Positions 36,602-45,556 of a DNA stretch of 64,000 nucleotides are shown piece by piece. A program made the translations under genes and the position numbers. Within the stretch, counting starts at the first letter, position 1; every line of letters starts with the position of its first letter. This DNA comes from Bin90 sp965214635 (GTDB lineage Bacteria; Chloroflexota; Dehalococcoidia; Lucifugimonadales; JADFKI01). Below the pieces are notes generated by a model. It saw nothing but the letters and a program-made list of their open reading frames with translations, did no database searches and was not told the origin of the DNA. The DNA lies in assembly GCA_965214635.1 (NCBI GenBank), contig OZ243964.1:62001-126000 (forward strand). Reading direction: 5' to 3'.

Positions 36602-36629
36602 TTGACAAATCAGAAAAATACTATATACT
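36602..36629 (+). promoter_or_regulatory. nrdR distal promoter
   Basis: TTGACA (36602-36607), a 16-base spacer and TATACT (36624-36629). The -10 box lies inside the first NrdR-box-like site. Confidence 0.6.
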
Positions 36630-36630
36630 G
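36620..36630. promoter_or_regulatory. NrdR box 1 (candidate)
   Basis: ACTATATACTG matches most of the NrdR-box core (consensus about ACACWATATATWGTGT). It covers the -10 of the distal promoter and starts 31 bp before box 2, the spacing of about three helical turns typical of paired NrdR boxes. Confidence 0.55.
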
Positions 36631-36638
36631 CATTAATA

Positions 36639-36667
36639 TTGACTTATTATACTATATATAGTATAAT
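36639..36667 (+). promoter_or_regulatory. nrdR proximal promoter
   Basis: TTGACT (36639-36644), exactly 17 bases, then TATAAT (36662-36667). It lies 35 bases upstream of the nrdR ATG in the most AT-rich stretch of the window. Confidence 0.75.
36651..36662. promoter_or_regulatory. NrdR box 2 (candidate)
   Basis: The perfect palindrome ACTATATATAGT contains the NrdR-box core CTATATATAG and fills the spacer of the proximal promoter, so a bound repressor would block RNA polymerase. Confidence 0.65.
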
Positions 36668-36701
36668 ATAAGTTTAAGAAAAGTAAAAATCGTACCGTAC
36701 A

Positions 36702-37277
36702 ATGCACTGTCCGTTTTGCGAATGCGCTAACACGAATGTGGTGGACTCGAGAGACTCCGGCGCGAATGTGCGTCGGCGGCGTGAGTGCACGCTGTGCAGG
36801 GCGCGGTTCACCACCTACGAGCGGGTGCAGCTCAAGGCGCTGACTGTAGTCAAGCGCGACGGTCGGCGCGAGCCGTTCAACCGAGACAAATTGCTGACGA
36901 GCCTGACCACGGCATGCGCAAAACGCCCCCTGCCAACCAGTCGTATCGAGCGGCTGGTGAACGAAGTCGAAGAGCAGATGCACGAGCAGGGTAGGGCGGA
37001 ACTGTCATCAGGGGTTATCGGTGAACTGGTGATGGACAGACTGGCGCAGATAGACCGGGTGGCGTACATTCGCTTCGCAAGCGTGTACCGCGACTTCCGA
37101 GATATAGAGCGCTTCAAGTCTGAGATAGACGCAATGCTGGGAGTGGATGACGCCCCCGTTGTCAATACCGACCAGCTTCCGTTGCCTGAGAACGAAGCCG
37201 GTGCTGGGCATCGACCCAAGCGTCGGCGCGGCAGACCGCCCGGCTCCGTGTCTTCTGTGCCCAAACGGGCGCGGTAA
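36702..37277 (+). CDS. nrdR: Transcriptional repressor NrdR
   Basis: The ATP/dATP-sensing repressor of ribonucleotide reductase genes. The zinc ribbon (MHCPFC...RRRECTLCRARFTTYER, residues 1-47) and the ATP-cone domain (VVKRDGRREPFNRDKLLTSL to about residue 150) are complete. At 191 residues it is about 35 longer than usual: the C-terminal tail contains KRRRGRPPGS, an AT-hook-like core, and ends in a basic KRAR. It is followed by nrdJ, its expected target, and preceded by two NrdR-box-like sites, so autoregulation is likely. Confidence 0.95.
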   Translation: MHCPFCECANTNVVDSRDSGANVRRRRECTLCRARFTTYERVQLKALTVVKRDGRREPFNRDKLLTSLTTACAKRPLPTSRIERLVNEVEEQMHEQGRAELSSGVIGELVMDRLAQIDRVAYIRFASVYRDFRDIERFKSEIDAMLGVDDAPVVNTDQLPLPENEAGAGHRPKRRRGRPPGSVSSVPKRAR

Positions 37278-37302
37278 GAGTTTGTCAGTATGGAATTACG
37301 AT

Positions 37303-37341
37303 AAACTATATATGAAAGATAGTTTACAATTGTATTGTAAA
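37303..37341. repeat. Two overlapping inverted repeats upstream of nrdJ
   Basis: AAACTAT (37303-37309) pairs with ATAGTTT (37319-37325), and TTTACAAT (37323-37330) pairs with ATTGTAAA (37334-37341). Both are perfect and share three bases. The first includes a half NrdR-box (CTATATATG). They overlap the candidate nrdJ promoter, so they may be operators. Confidence 0.6.
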
Positions 37342-37352
37342 TGTCCTATAAA
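37323..37352 (+). promoter_or_regulatory. Candidate nrdJ promoter
   Basis: TTTACA (37323-37328), 18 bases and TATAAA (37347-37352), 49 bases upstream of the nrdJ ATG. The -35 box lies in the second inverted repeat. Confidence 0.5.
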
Positions 37353-37400
37353 GGAGTGTATCAAGATTATACATCAATAGATAATAGATAGATTGATGAA

Positions 37401-39926
37401 ATGAGAAAGAACGGCTCGAGCGGGCAGCCCAGCTCCGGGGATATCGAGAGCGCCATCACCGAGGCGTTGGCGCAGCATGGCGTTGCGCTAGACAGCGCGG
37501 ATGAGCAGATAAGCGCATTCGTCGCTCGGTTGACGCAGGCTGATGAACTCCCCCCTTCCGAGACGCCCCTCGCACTGACGCCCACGCGAACCCATGCTCC
37601 TGCCATCCTCTCTGAAAACGCACGCCTCATTCTCGAAAAGCGTTATCTGATGAAGGATGGGGATGGCAATCCGATCGAGGATAGCGAAGGACTGTTCCGT
37701 CGGGTCGCAAACGCGGTAGCGCAGGGAGAAGAATTGCCCGACGCCAGCGCGATGTGGGCGGAGCGCTTCTACGACCTGATGGCGTCGCTCAAGTTTTTGC
37801 CCAACTCGCCCACGCTCGTGAACGCCGGCACAGGCGGGCGCGGCTGCCTGTCCGCATGCTTCGTCGTCTCCCCAGAGGATGACATGGCGTCCATAATGGA
37901 GGTGGCTACGGACGCCGCAATGATAGAGAAGTGGGGCGGCGGCATCGGGTTCGGCTTCTCGAAGCTGCGCCCTAAGGGCGACCGCATCGCCACCACGCAC
38001 GGCGAAGCGTGTGGCCCTATCGCCGTGATGAAGCTCTACTCGTCCGTAGGCGCAACCCTGACGCAGGGCGCTTTTCGGCTCGGCGCACACATGGGGCAGC
38101 TCCACATCAGCCACCCGGACATCCAAGACTTCATCCACTGCAAAGACAGCGATGACACGCTGCAGAACTTCAACATGTCGGTACAGATAACAGACGCCTT
38201 CATGCGTGCGGTGGACAACGATGAGGATTGGCAGCTCATCAACCCACGCAGCACGGGCGACGGCCCCGTCAACGAGCCGGCTGGCAGCATTCGCGCGCGC
38301 GACCTGTGGCGTGAGATATGCGAATCGGCGTGGAAGACGGGCGACCCGGGCGTGGTCTTCATGGACCGCGTGTTGGAGACGCAGCCCAATCCGCAGATGG
38401 GCGACATCCAGACGAGCAACCCGTGCGGCGAAGAGTTCCTAGAAAACTACGGCAACTGCTGTCTTGGGTCTATCAACCTTGACAGGCACATCGTTGACGG
38501 TGGCTTCGACTGGAACTTGCTGGGCGACACTGTGCGGACGGCGGTGCGCTTCTTGGACGATGTGATAGTGGTGAACCAGTTCCCGATGCAGAGGCTGCGT
38601 GATGTGAACCTCGCTACGCGGCGTATCGGGTTGGGCGTGATGGGCTGGGCTGATGCCCTCATACGGCTGGGCATTCCATATGACTCGCAGGCAGCGCTTG
38701 ACCTTACCGGGGATGTGGGCAAGTTCATCCACGACACGGCTTGGGACGAATCGGCGCGGCTGGCGGCTGATCGCGGGGCGTTCCCGGAGTACGAAGGGTC
38801 GGCGCTTAAGCAGCGCGGCATGCCGCCTGTTCGCAATTCCAGCGTGGTTACCATCGCACCTACGGGCACCATCAGCCGCATCGCAGACTGCTCGTCTGGC
38901 ATAGAGCCGCACTTCGCCAACGCATGGTGGTCCAATGTGCTGTGGCAAGACCATGAGGGCACGAGCCAGCGCCTGCTAGATGCCCCCAAGTCTGTCTGGG
39001 AGGAACTTCGCGAGCGGCTGGGCGACGAGGATAAGGTGCGCGATGTGCTGGGGCAGCTCGCCGACGCCCCCAATGATGCAGAGCGCATCTTCACAGAGCA
39101 TGGCATCGACCCCGCGTTCTTCCGCACATCGATGCTCATTAGCCCGGAGGCGCATGTTCGTATGCAGGCAGCGTGGCAGCAGTGGGTTACGAACTCCGTG
39201 TCCAAGACCATCAACCTGCCCAACGAAGCGTCTATCGAGGATGTGGAGAACGCTTATCGCTTGGCATGGGAGACCAAGTGCAAGGCGGTAACGGTGTATC
39301 GCGACGGTTCGAAGTCCATGCAGGTGCTGGAGACAGGCACGGAAGGCTCTGCGGATGATGCAATGGATGACGACGCAGCGGTCGAGTCGTTGCTGCCTCT
39401 CAAGCGCCGCAAGCGCCCCGCCACGATGTACGGCGTAACCGAGTGCATCAGGACGGCGCACGGCACGATGTATGTTACGATCAACTTCGACGAAAACGGC
39501 AAGCCGTTCGAGCTTTTCACGCAGATAGGCAAGGCGGGTGGTGTGGAGATGGCGCATCTAGAGGGGCTGGCGCGGATGGTATCGTTGTGCCTGCGCTCTG
39601 GCATCGACTCCGAAGCCATCATCAACCAACTCAGCGGCATCACATCCGAACCTAGGTGGGACGGCGGTGTGCTGATACGCTCAGCAGAGGACGGCGTGGC
39701 GCATGTGCTTAAGCGCTACTTGCACGGGAATGATGCGACCAGCAGCGTCAATATCGGTAGAGGCGCCAGTGTGCAGCCCGGGCTGTTCGCCCCGCCGAAC
39801 GGGGGTGATTACGAACACACACCCGCTGCGCTGCCTAGCGGTGGCTGCCCCAAGTGCAGCGGGCGCGTCGTCCACCAAGAGGGCTGCATGCGCTGCCTAG
39901 AATGCGGCTACACCAAGTGCGAATAG
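37401..39926 (+). CDS. nrdJ: Adenosylcobalamin-dependent ribonucleotide reductase (class II)
   Basis: Reduces ribonucleotides to deoxyribonucleotides with coenzyme B12. The 841 residues contain the catalytic barrel: CLSACFVVSPEDDM, EKWGGGIGFGFSKLRP, NPCGEEFLENYGNCCLGSINL with the active-site Asn-Cys-Glu, and IAPTGTISRIADCSSGIEP. The C-terminus is a zinc-ribbon-like CPKCSGR...CMRCLECGYTKC that also supplies redox-active cysteines. There is no N-terminal ATP cone, so allosteric activity control is probably absent, leaving NrdR as the main control. Start ATG 37401 has only a weak ribosome-binding site. It follows nrdR by 123 bases. Confidence 0.96.
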   Translation: MRKNGSSGQPSSGDIESAITEALAQHGVALDSADEQISAFVARLTQADELPPSETPLALTPTRTHAPAILSENARLILEKRYLMKDGDGNPIEDSEGLFRRVANAVAQGEELPDASAMWAERFYDLMASLKFLPNSPTLVNAGTGGRGCLSACFVVSPEDDMASIMEVATDAAMIEKWGGGIGFGFSKLRPKGDRIATTHGEACGPIAVMKLYSSVGATLTQGAFRLGAHMGQLHISHPDIQDFIHCKDSDDTLQNFNMSVQITDAFMRAVDNDEDWQLINPRSTGDGPVNEPAGSIRARDLWREICESAWKTGDPGVVFMDRVLETQPNPQMGDIQTSNPCGEEFLENYGNCCLGSINLDRHIVDGGFDWNLLGDTVRTAVRFLDDVIVVNQFPMQRLRDVNLATRRIGLGVMGWADALIRLGIPYDSQAALDLTGDVGKFIHDTAWDESARLAADRGAFPEYEGSALKQRGMPPVRNSSVVTIAPTGTISRIADCSSGIEPHFANAWWSNVLWQDHEGTSQRLLDAPKSVWEELRERLGDEDKVRDVLGQLADAPNDAERIFTEHGIDPAFFRTSMLISPEAHVRMQAAWQQWVTNSVSKTINLPNEASIEDVENAYRLAWETKCKAVTVYRDGSKSMQVLETGTEGSADDAMDDDAAVESLLPLKRRKRPATMYGVTECIRTAHGTMYVTINFDENGKPFELFTQIGKAGGVEMAHLEGLARMVSLCLRSGIDSEAIINQLSGITSEPRWDGGVLIRSAEDGVAHVLKRYLHGNDATSSVNIGRGASVQPGLFAPPNGGDYEHTPAALPSGGCPKCSGRVVHQEGCMRCLECGYTKCE

Positions 39927-39977
39927 CCCCATAGGCGATTAGCGCAAGCGGGCGGGCCATTCTTGGCTATTCTTCTC

Positions 39978-40009
39978 CGCCCCCATGCTTCTCATAGGCG
40001 TTGGGGGCG
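39978..40009. terminator. Hairpin between convergent nrdJ and nadE
   Basis: CGCCCCCA (39978-39985) pairs with TGGGGGCG (40002-40009) around a 16-base loop. It sits between two converging genes but has no clear U-run on either strand, so it is a probable but not canonical terminator. Confidence 0.45.
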
Positions 40010-40025
40010 CATCTTCTCGCAGAGC

Positions 40026-41765
40026 CTAGTATGGGCGGTAGCGGTTTGCTATCGGCATGCGGCGGTCGCGCCCGAAGTTGCGCGGCGTAATCTTGATGCC
40101 CGGCGGCGCTTGCCGACGCTTGTACTCGCTGCGGTCAACTAGCGCTATGACCTGCTTCACGGTGTCGGCATCGTACCCCATCCCCACGATGTCCGCAAGG
40201 GCTAGGTCGTCCTCCACATACGCCTTCAGGATGGGGTCCAGCACGCTGTATGGAGGTAGCGAATCTTCGTCCTTTTGGTCGGGGCGAAGCTCTGCGCTTG
40301 GCGGCTTGTTGATGATCGACTGCGGTATAACGGGCGCATCATCGCGGCTGTTGCGATACTCACATAGCCGATATACCAGCTGCTTTGGCACATCTTTGAT
40401 GACGGCATAACCGCCCGCCATATCCCCGTAGATGGTGGCGTAGCCTGTCGCCATCTCGCTCTTGTTGCCTGTGGTCAGCACTAGCCAGTTGAACTTGTTG
40501 GACACCGCCATTATCAGATTGCCGCGTATGCGCGACTGCATATTCTCTTCGGCGACGCCCGGGGGCGTGTCGTTGAAGTAAGGCGCGAGCGTGTCCAAGT
40601 GAGCGCCGAATGCAGGCTCTATGGGCAGCATCCACATATCAATGTCGAGGTTGTCCGAAAGCGCTTTCGCATCCAGCACGCTCCCCTCGGATGAGTAGCG
40701 TGAAGGCATTGCGATGCCGACCACATTGTCGCTGCCCAGTGCGTCCACGGCAACGGCGGCGACCAGCGTTGAGTCTATCCCGCCGGACAGCGCGATGACC
40801 GCCTTGCTGAACCCGCATTTTCGCATGTAGTCGCGCGTCCCGAGTGTCAGCGCTTCGTACACTTCCCCGCACTCGTCGAGTGGCGGGGCTAGCTTATGTG
40901 GAGTGATCGGTGGCTTGCAGCGCCCTGCGTCATGTTCCGACACGACCACATGGGTGGGTGTGCCTATCTGCTGCAAGAGGCTCGCAGGTTCGCTGCGGGG
41001 GCGTGGATCTCTGAGCCTCGAGCGAAACACGGCGTCCACATCTAGGTCGGTTACGAGTATCTCCTCTGTGAACTGGGCTGCTCTTGCGACCATATCGCCA
41101 TCCGGCGCGAATATGGCGCTCGCTCCATCGAACACAAGCTCATCCTGCCCGCCCACGAGGTTCACATACGCCACGAACAGTCCGTTGTCGGCTGCGCGCG
41201 TGGCGAGCATCTTTTCGCGAATGGCGCGTTTGCCGGCGTGGAATGGCGAGCCGTTGATGTTGACGATGACCTCAGCGCCCGCCGTGCGCTGCACTGTCGT
41301 CGGCCCCACGGCGTGCCAGATGTCTTCGCAGATGTTGACACCCACCGCCGTGCCGTTGAGCGTGTAGACCGGGCATTCGTTCCCGGGCTTGAAGTAGCGC
41401 GCCTCGTCGAAAACGCCATAGTTCGGCAAGTACATCTTGTGGTAGCTGCCGATAAGCGCGCCGTCGCTGATGAGCGCTGCGGCGTTGTAGATGTCGCTGT
41501 CGGCGTCTATGTAGCCGATGACGGCGGCGATGCCTTCGCACTCTGCGGCGATGCGGTCTAGGGCAGCGAGATTGTCGCGGATGAACTGTGTCTTGAGAAC
41601 CAGATCCTCGGGCGGGTATCCCGGCAGCGCAAGCTCTGGGAACACCACTAGGTCTGCGCCAAGCGCACGCGCCTCGTCGATGCGTCCCACGATGCGCTCG
41701 GCGTTGCCTTTCAGGTCGCCGACCGTGGCGTTCATCTGTGCCATCGCTATTCTGAACTTACGCAT
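40026..41765 (-). CDS. nadE: Glutamine-dependent NAD+ synthetase
   Basis: Amidates nicotinate adenine dinucleotide to NAD+. The N-terminal nitrilase-type glutaminase has Glu in VVFPELALPGYPPEDL, Lys in SYHKMYLPN and the nucleophile Cys in GVNICEDIW. The C-terminal synthetase has the PPi loop ALSGGIDSTLVAAV and NKSEMATGY. The 579 residues are full length for the two-domain type. The ATG at 41765 has GAGG upstream; an upstream GTG-like start four codons earlier is possible. Confidence 0.96.
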   Translation of the reverse strand: MRKFRIAMAQMNATVGDLKGNAERIVGRIDEARALGADLVVFPELALPGYPPEDLVLKTQFIRDNLAALDRIAAECEGIAAVIGYIDADSDIYNAAALISDGALIGSYHKMYLPNYGVFDEARYFKPGNECPVYTLNGTAVGVNICEDIWHAVGPTTVQRTAGAEVIVNINGSPFHAGKRAIREKMLATRAADNGLFVAYVNLVGGQDELVFDGASAIFAPDGDMVARAAQFTEEILVTDLDVDAVFRSRLRDPRPRSEPASLLQQIGTPTHVVVSEHDAGRCKPPITPHKLAPPLDECGEVYEALTLGTRDYMRKCGFSKAVIALSGGIDSTLVAAVAVDALGSDNVVGIAMPSRYSSEGSVLDAKALSDNLDIDMWMLPIEPAFGAHLDTLAPYFNDTPPGVAEENMQSRIRGNLIMAVSNKFNWLVLTTGNKSEMATGYATIYGDMAGGYAVIKDVPKQLVYRLCEYRNSRDDAPVIPQSIINKPPSAELRPDQKDEDSLPPYSVLDPILKAYVEDDLALADIVGMGYDADTVKQVIALVDRSEYKRRQAPPGIKITPRNFGRDRRMPIANRYRPY

Positions 41766-41880
41766 AGAGCCTCGCATCCGTTGGCATCTGGGAATGTGTA
41801 TCCGACATTCCCGGGAAATCCCCTACGATTTCAGAACCGTGTACTTTTGCCGTCAGCTAAACCGCTGAACTCGATTGCCA

Positions 41881-43044
41881 CTATGCGCTGCGGAGGAACT
41901 CGTCTATCCTGTCCAGCGCGCGGCGGATGTTGTCGGGCGAGTTGGCGAATGAGAAGCGCACGAACCCCTCGCCGAACTCGCCGAAAGACTCGCCTGCGAG
42001 ACATGCCACGCCTGCCTCTTCCAGCACTCGGTCGGCGAACTCGCGGCTCGTCATCCCGGTGTCTTCCACATTGGGGAAGGCGTAGAACGCGCCCTTGGGC
42101 ATGGCGCATCGGATGCCGGGGAGGGCGTTCAGCCCGTCCACGATGATGCTGCGCCGCTTGCGGAACTCTTCCACCATGCTTTTGGATGCGTCCTGCGGGC
42201 CGGCAATCGCCTCGAGCGCAGCGTACTGCGTGAAGCTCGCCGTGCATGACACGCTGTTTGTAACTAGCCGCGATATAGGTTCTACTAATTCCATGGGCAT
42301 CACGCCGTAGCCAGCGCGCCAGCCCGTCATTGCGTAGGTCTTGGAGAATCCGTCCAAGATTATGGTGCGCTCTGCCATGCCGGGGAACGATGCGATGCTG
42401 TGATGCTGTCCCTCGTACAGGAAGCGCAGGTATATCTCGTCGGACATCACGATGATGTCGTGCTGCTTCGCCAAATCCGCCAGCGCTTCCAGCTCCCGCT
42501 TGGCGATGATGCTGCCGCAGGGGTTGTTCGGGGAGTTGATGATCATCAGCTTGGTCTTGTTCGTAATCTGGGATGCGATCTCGTCGATGTCTATGTTGAA
42601 GTCGAGCCGCTCGTGCAGGCGCATCGGCACGGGAACGCCGCCGGCGAAGCGAATCATGGATTCGTAGATGGGGAAGCCCGGATTGGGGTAGAGCACTTCG
42701 TCGCCGTAGTCCACAAGTGCGAGCATTACGAAGAACATGATGGGCTTACCGCCGGGCGTGATGACCACATTGTGGCCGCTGACCGAGATGCTGCGTGTGT
42801 CCGCCACCTCGCGTGCGATGCGCTCTCGGACATCGTTGATACCGGGAGACGGGCCGTAGTGCGTTTCGCCGCGCCGCAGGGCGTCTACGCCGGCGTCCAC
42901 GATGTTCTTCGGCGTGTCGAAGTCCGGCTCGCCAATCTCAAGGTGGATGACATCCATTCCCTCGGCTTCGAGAAGGCGCGCCTTCGCCAGCACTTCGAAG
43001 GCGGTTTCGGTTCCCAATCGGCTCATTCGCTCTGCTAATTTCAT
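41881..43044 (-). CDS. Class I/II aminotransferase (aspartate aminotransferase-like)
   Basis: A 387-residue fold-type I PLP enzyme. The PLP Lys is in LDGFSKTYAMTGWRAGYG, preceded by NSPNNPCGSI (Asn ligand), DEIYLRFLY and followed by the substrate carboxylate Arg in VRFSFANS. LEIGEPDFDTP is the typical N-terminal arm. Substrate specificity within the aspartate/tyrosine/alanine group is not decided. AAGGAACGCAT precedes the ATG. Confidence 0.92.
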   Translation of the reverse strand: MKLAERMSRLGTETAFEVLAKARLLEAEGMDVIHLEIGEPDFDTPKNIVDAGVDALRRGETHYGPSPGINDVRERIAREVADTRSISVSGHNVVITPGGKPIMFFVMLALVDYGDEVLYPNPGFPIYESMIRFAGGVPVPMRLHERLDFNIDIDEIASQITNKTKLMIINSPNNPCGSIIAKRELEALADLAKQHDIIVMSDEIYLRFLYEGQHHSIASFPGMAERTIILDGFSKTYAMTGWRAGYGVMPMELVEPISRLVTNSVSCTASFTQYAALEAIAGPQDASKSMVEEFRKRRSIIVDGLNALPGIRCAMPKGAFYAFPNVEDTGMTSREFADRVLEEAGVACLAGESFGEFGEGFVRFSFANSPDNIRRALDRIDEFLRSA

Positions 43045-43119
43045 ATGCGTTCCTTATGACTACGGCATGACTGCGGCGGTGCGCAGCCGCTATCAACAAT
43101 GTGGCGGGCGGTGTGCTTT

Positions 43120-43148
43120 ATTATAAACGGCTGATAGCGCAATTGTAA
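43120..43148 (-). promoter_or_regulatory. Candidate promoter for the aminotransferase gene
   Basis: A perfect TATAAT on the minus strand (43125-43120), with a weak -35 TTACAA (43148-43143) 17 bases away, about 75 bases upstream of the start. Confidence 0.45.
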
Positions 43149-43291
43149 GAATTTCTGTTGACGCTGACTGCGGCTGTTAGCCATACGAAAGTCTGTTAAA
43201 TCGCAGTATGGGAGTCTCGGCGAAGTTTAGGGAGACTTCGGATTATGAGCACGCAGCCCGCTAATCCGCCGAAAATATCGCTGCGGCATAT

Positions 43292-45409
43292 TCATTCGTC
43301 CTCGCCCTCTGTTATCTCGATGATTTGGTTGGCAGGGACGGACTGAACGGTTTGGGTTGCGCCGCTGGGCCAGAGGATGCGTATTTCTTGGACGCTTTCG
43401 GCTGCGCCTATGCCGAACTCGATGTCTATGCTGTCCATGGATAGGTAGCTCGAGCCGGCTCGCACCTCTTGCACCTGCCTGTGAAGCTTGGGCACATCGC
43501 CCGTCTGCGTGGTAATGTAGACGCGCGCGCCGATGCCGTCGGCATTGCTGCCCGTGCCGTCTATTGCCATCCGTCCTTTCAAGCGGATGGTTATCCAGTT
43601 GTTGCCACTGCCGCCGTCCCCGCCGTTGAGCCATACGAAGAGCGGTCCCGGGCGGGGCGCTGTGGCCGGCGGCGCGCCGGGCAGCGACGGAATGTAGATG
43701 TCGCCGCTGCTGTTTGTGCCGATGAGGTCGACGAAGCCGTCGCCATTCAGGTCGCCATGCGCCACGCCTTTGCCGTTTTCGTGGTTTTGGCGGTCGATGC
43801 GCCTTGCCCGCAGCACATCCGGGTTTTGTCGGGCGAGTGCATCTGCCTCCAAGCCGTCGTAGTTCACCCTTGCGATGTCCAGCAGACGGGCGCGGACCGT
43901 GATGTCCTCGAATCCGCCCTTGCCGTCCGCAAGCAGCATCCGCCCTGCAGCTGGGAAGATGTGGCCGTTCGGGCCGCCGCCCCTGCCCATCGTAGAGCCG
44001 AGCCAATAAAGGTCTTGGTCACCGTCGTTTTCGTAGTCGAAGAAGGTCGTGCCGAAGCCGAAGTCGTAGGCGGCGACGCCGGTGGGTATCTGATGGCCGG
44101 GGTCGATGCTGTTCGGGTTCAGCGATATGGGTGGCATCCAAGGGCTGGGCGTTACCTGCGTCGAGTGTGCCACATTGGCGAAATCGCCGCTGCCGCCGTT
44201 TCGCAGCAGGTAGTGCGAGCATGTGCCGGATGCGAACCTGCCGAAGTATTCGCATGTGCCACGCGGCACTTCACGCGGGGGTTGCAGTAGCGTATGGAAG
44301 CCCACATTTGGCACGAACACATCCAAGTCCACATCGCCGTCGAAGTCTCCCACGGCGAAGCCCATCCATGCGCCCACTTGGTCTATGCCCATGCTGCGCG
44401 CTATCGGAGTGAAGCTTATGTTGCCACCCTGTGAGTCGTTGCGGTACAGGTGCAGGCGGTCTGCGTCGTTAGCAATCCACAGGTCGGGGTCGCGGTCGTC
44501 GTCATAGTCGAAGAAGAGAACGGCGTGTGTCTGTCCTGTGGGTTCGCCGGCGCGGTTGCCTTGAGCGTCCAGGGTCTGCGGGTTATAGCCCTCGTATAAT
44601 TCGCCGGTGTCGGTGTCTTCGTAGCTAACCGGTGTATCGTCGGGGTAACGCATCATGATTTGCGGGCCTTGCACACCTGCTTGTTCCGCTACCTCAGTGA
44701 AGGTTACGCCGTTGCGACCGCCGCTGTTGATGTAGAGGACATTGTAGTGGCCCGGATGGTTCTTATCCTCGAAGTGGCGAAAATCCTGATCCATTAGATT
44801 GCCCACGAACAGGTCGAGCCAGCCGTCGTTGTTCACATCGGCGCAAGCGATGCTCGTCGCGGAGCGGGCGTTAACTGCGTTGCCAAATGCGGTTGCAGTG
44901 ATGTCTTGGAATGTGCCGTCTCCCATGTTCAGAAGCAGCGAGTCGAGGTTGCCCTGCTGTGGAGAGCGAAAGCCTAGCCCGTCCGTGGGGTTGCCCCATG
45001 CGCCCACATACAGATCTTGGTAGCCGTCGTTGTTGACATCGCAAGCGACGGCGCCCGTGCTGTGCGAGTTGGTGAGTTCCACGCCGGCTGTGGCTGCGGC
45101 GTCGGTGAATGTGGCGTCGCCGTTGTTGCGGTAGAGCCAGTTGGCGTTGCCAGCCTCTGCGGTGATGTAGAAGTCCAAGTCGCCGTCGCGGTCATAGTCG
45201 AACACGACCACGCCGGGGCGGTCGTTCCACACACCGAAACCGGCGTCCAACGCTACGCCCGCCACATTGGTGAATGGCATCAAAGAGGGCGGCGGCGCAT
45301 CGTCGCTTGTGTCTTGAGGCGTAGTGCAACCCAACATCGTCGCAAGCACAAGCAGCGCGATGAGCAGGGCTGACGAGGATACGAACGGGCATGTTTGCCG
45401 TGTTGGCAC
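43292..45409 (-). CDS. FG-GAP/VCBS repeat lipoprotein with ASPIC/UnbV domain (CRTAC1-like)
   Basis: A 705-residue exported lipoprotein: hydrophobic signal ending in TMLGC (Cys28). Several FG-GAP/VCBS repeats follow with calcium-binding loops such as DYDRDGDLDFY, DVNNDGYQDLYVG, DVNNDGWLDLFVG and DFDGDVDLDVF, predicting a beta-propeller. The C-terminal 80 residues are the ASPIC/UnbV domain (SSYLSMDSIDIEFGIG, IRILWPSG). Such proteins are surface-exposed; the role is unclear. The start is a GTG without a strong ribosome-binding site, so it is uncertain by a few codons. Confidence 0.9.
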   Translation of the reverse strand: MPTRQTCPFVSSSALLIALLVLATMLGCTTPQDTSDDAPPPSLMPFTNVAGVALDAGFGVWNDRPGVVVFDYDRDGDLDFYITAEAGNANWLYRNNGDATFTDAAATAGVELTNSHSTGAVACDVNNDGYQDLYVGAWGNPTDGLGFRSPQQGNLDSLLLNMGDGTFQDITATAFGNAVNARSATSIACADVNNDGWLDLFVGNLMDQDFRHFEDKNHPGHYNVLYINSGGRNGVTFTEVAEQAGVQGPQIMMRYPDDTPVSYEDTDTGELYEGYNPQTLDAQGNRAGEPTGQTHAVLFFDYDDDRDPDLWIANDADRLHLYRNDSQGGNISFTPIARSMGIDQVGAWMGFAVGDFDGDVDLDVFVPNVGFHTLLQPPREVPRGTCEYFGRFASGTCSHYLLRNGGSGDFANVAHSTQVTPSPWMPPISLNPNSIDPGHQIPTGVAAYDFGFGTTFFDYENDGDQDLYWLGSTMGRGGGPNGHIFPAAGRMLLADGKGGFEDITVRARLLDIARVNYDGLEADALARQNPDVLRARRIDRQNHENGKGVAHGDLNGDGFVDLIGTNSSGDIYIPSLPGAPPATAPRPGPLFVWLNGGDGGSGNNWITIRLKGRMAIDGTGSNADGIGARVYITTQTGDVPKLHRQVQEVRAGSSYLSMDSIDIEFGIGAAESVQEIRILWPSGATQTVQSVPANQIIEITEGEDE

Positions 45410-45556
45410 AGGTGGGCACTCGATTCAAGTCTTATGGCTTTCACAGATGCGGGTATAGTGGCGCATGGCTTGTGAGATGTCAAGAATACTAGCCTTATAT
45501 GGACAGAACAGACAGACGGTTTTGTAAACAGATGGGCGTTATTGGAAAGGGTATTC

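Noticed and set aside
43227..44006. Long Arg-rich open frame on the minus strand
   Set aside because: It is an out-of-frame shadow of the FG-GAP lipoprotein gene.
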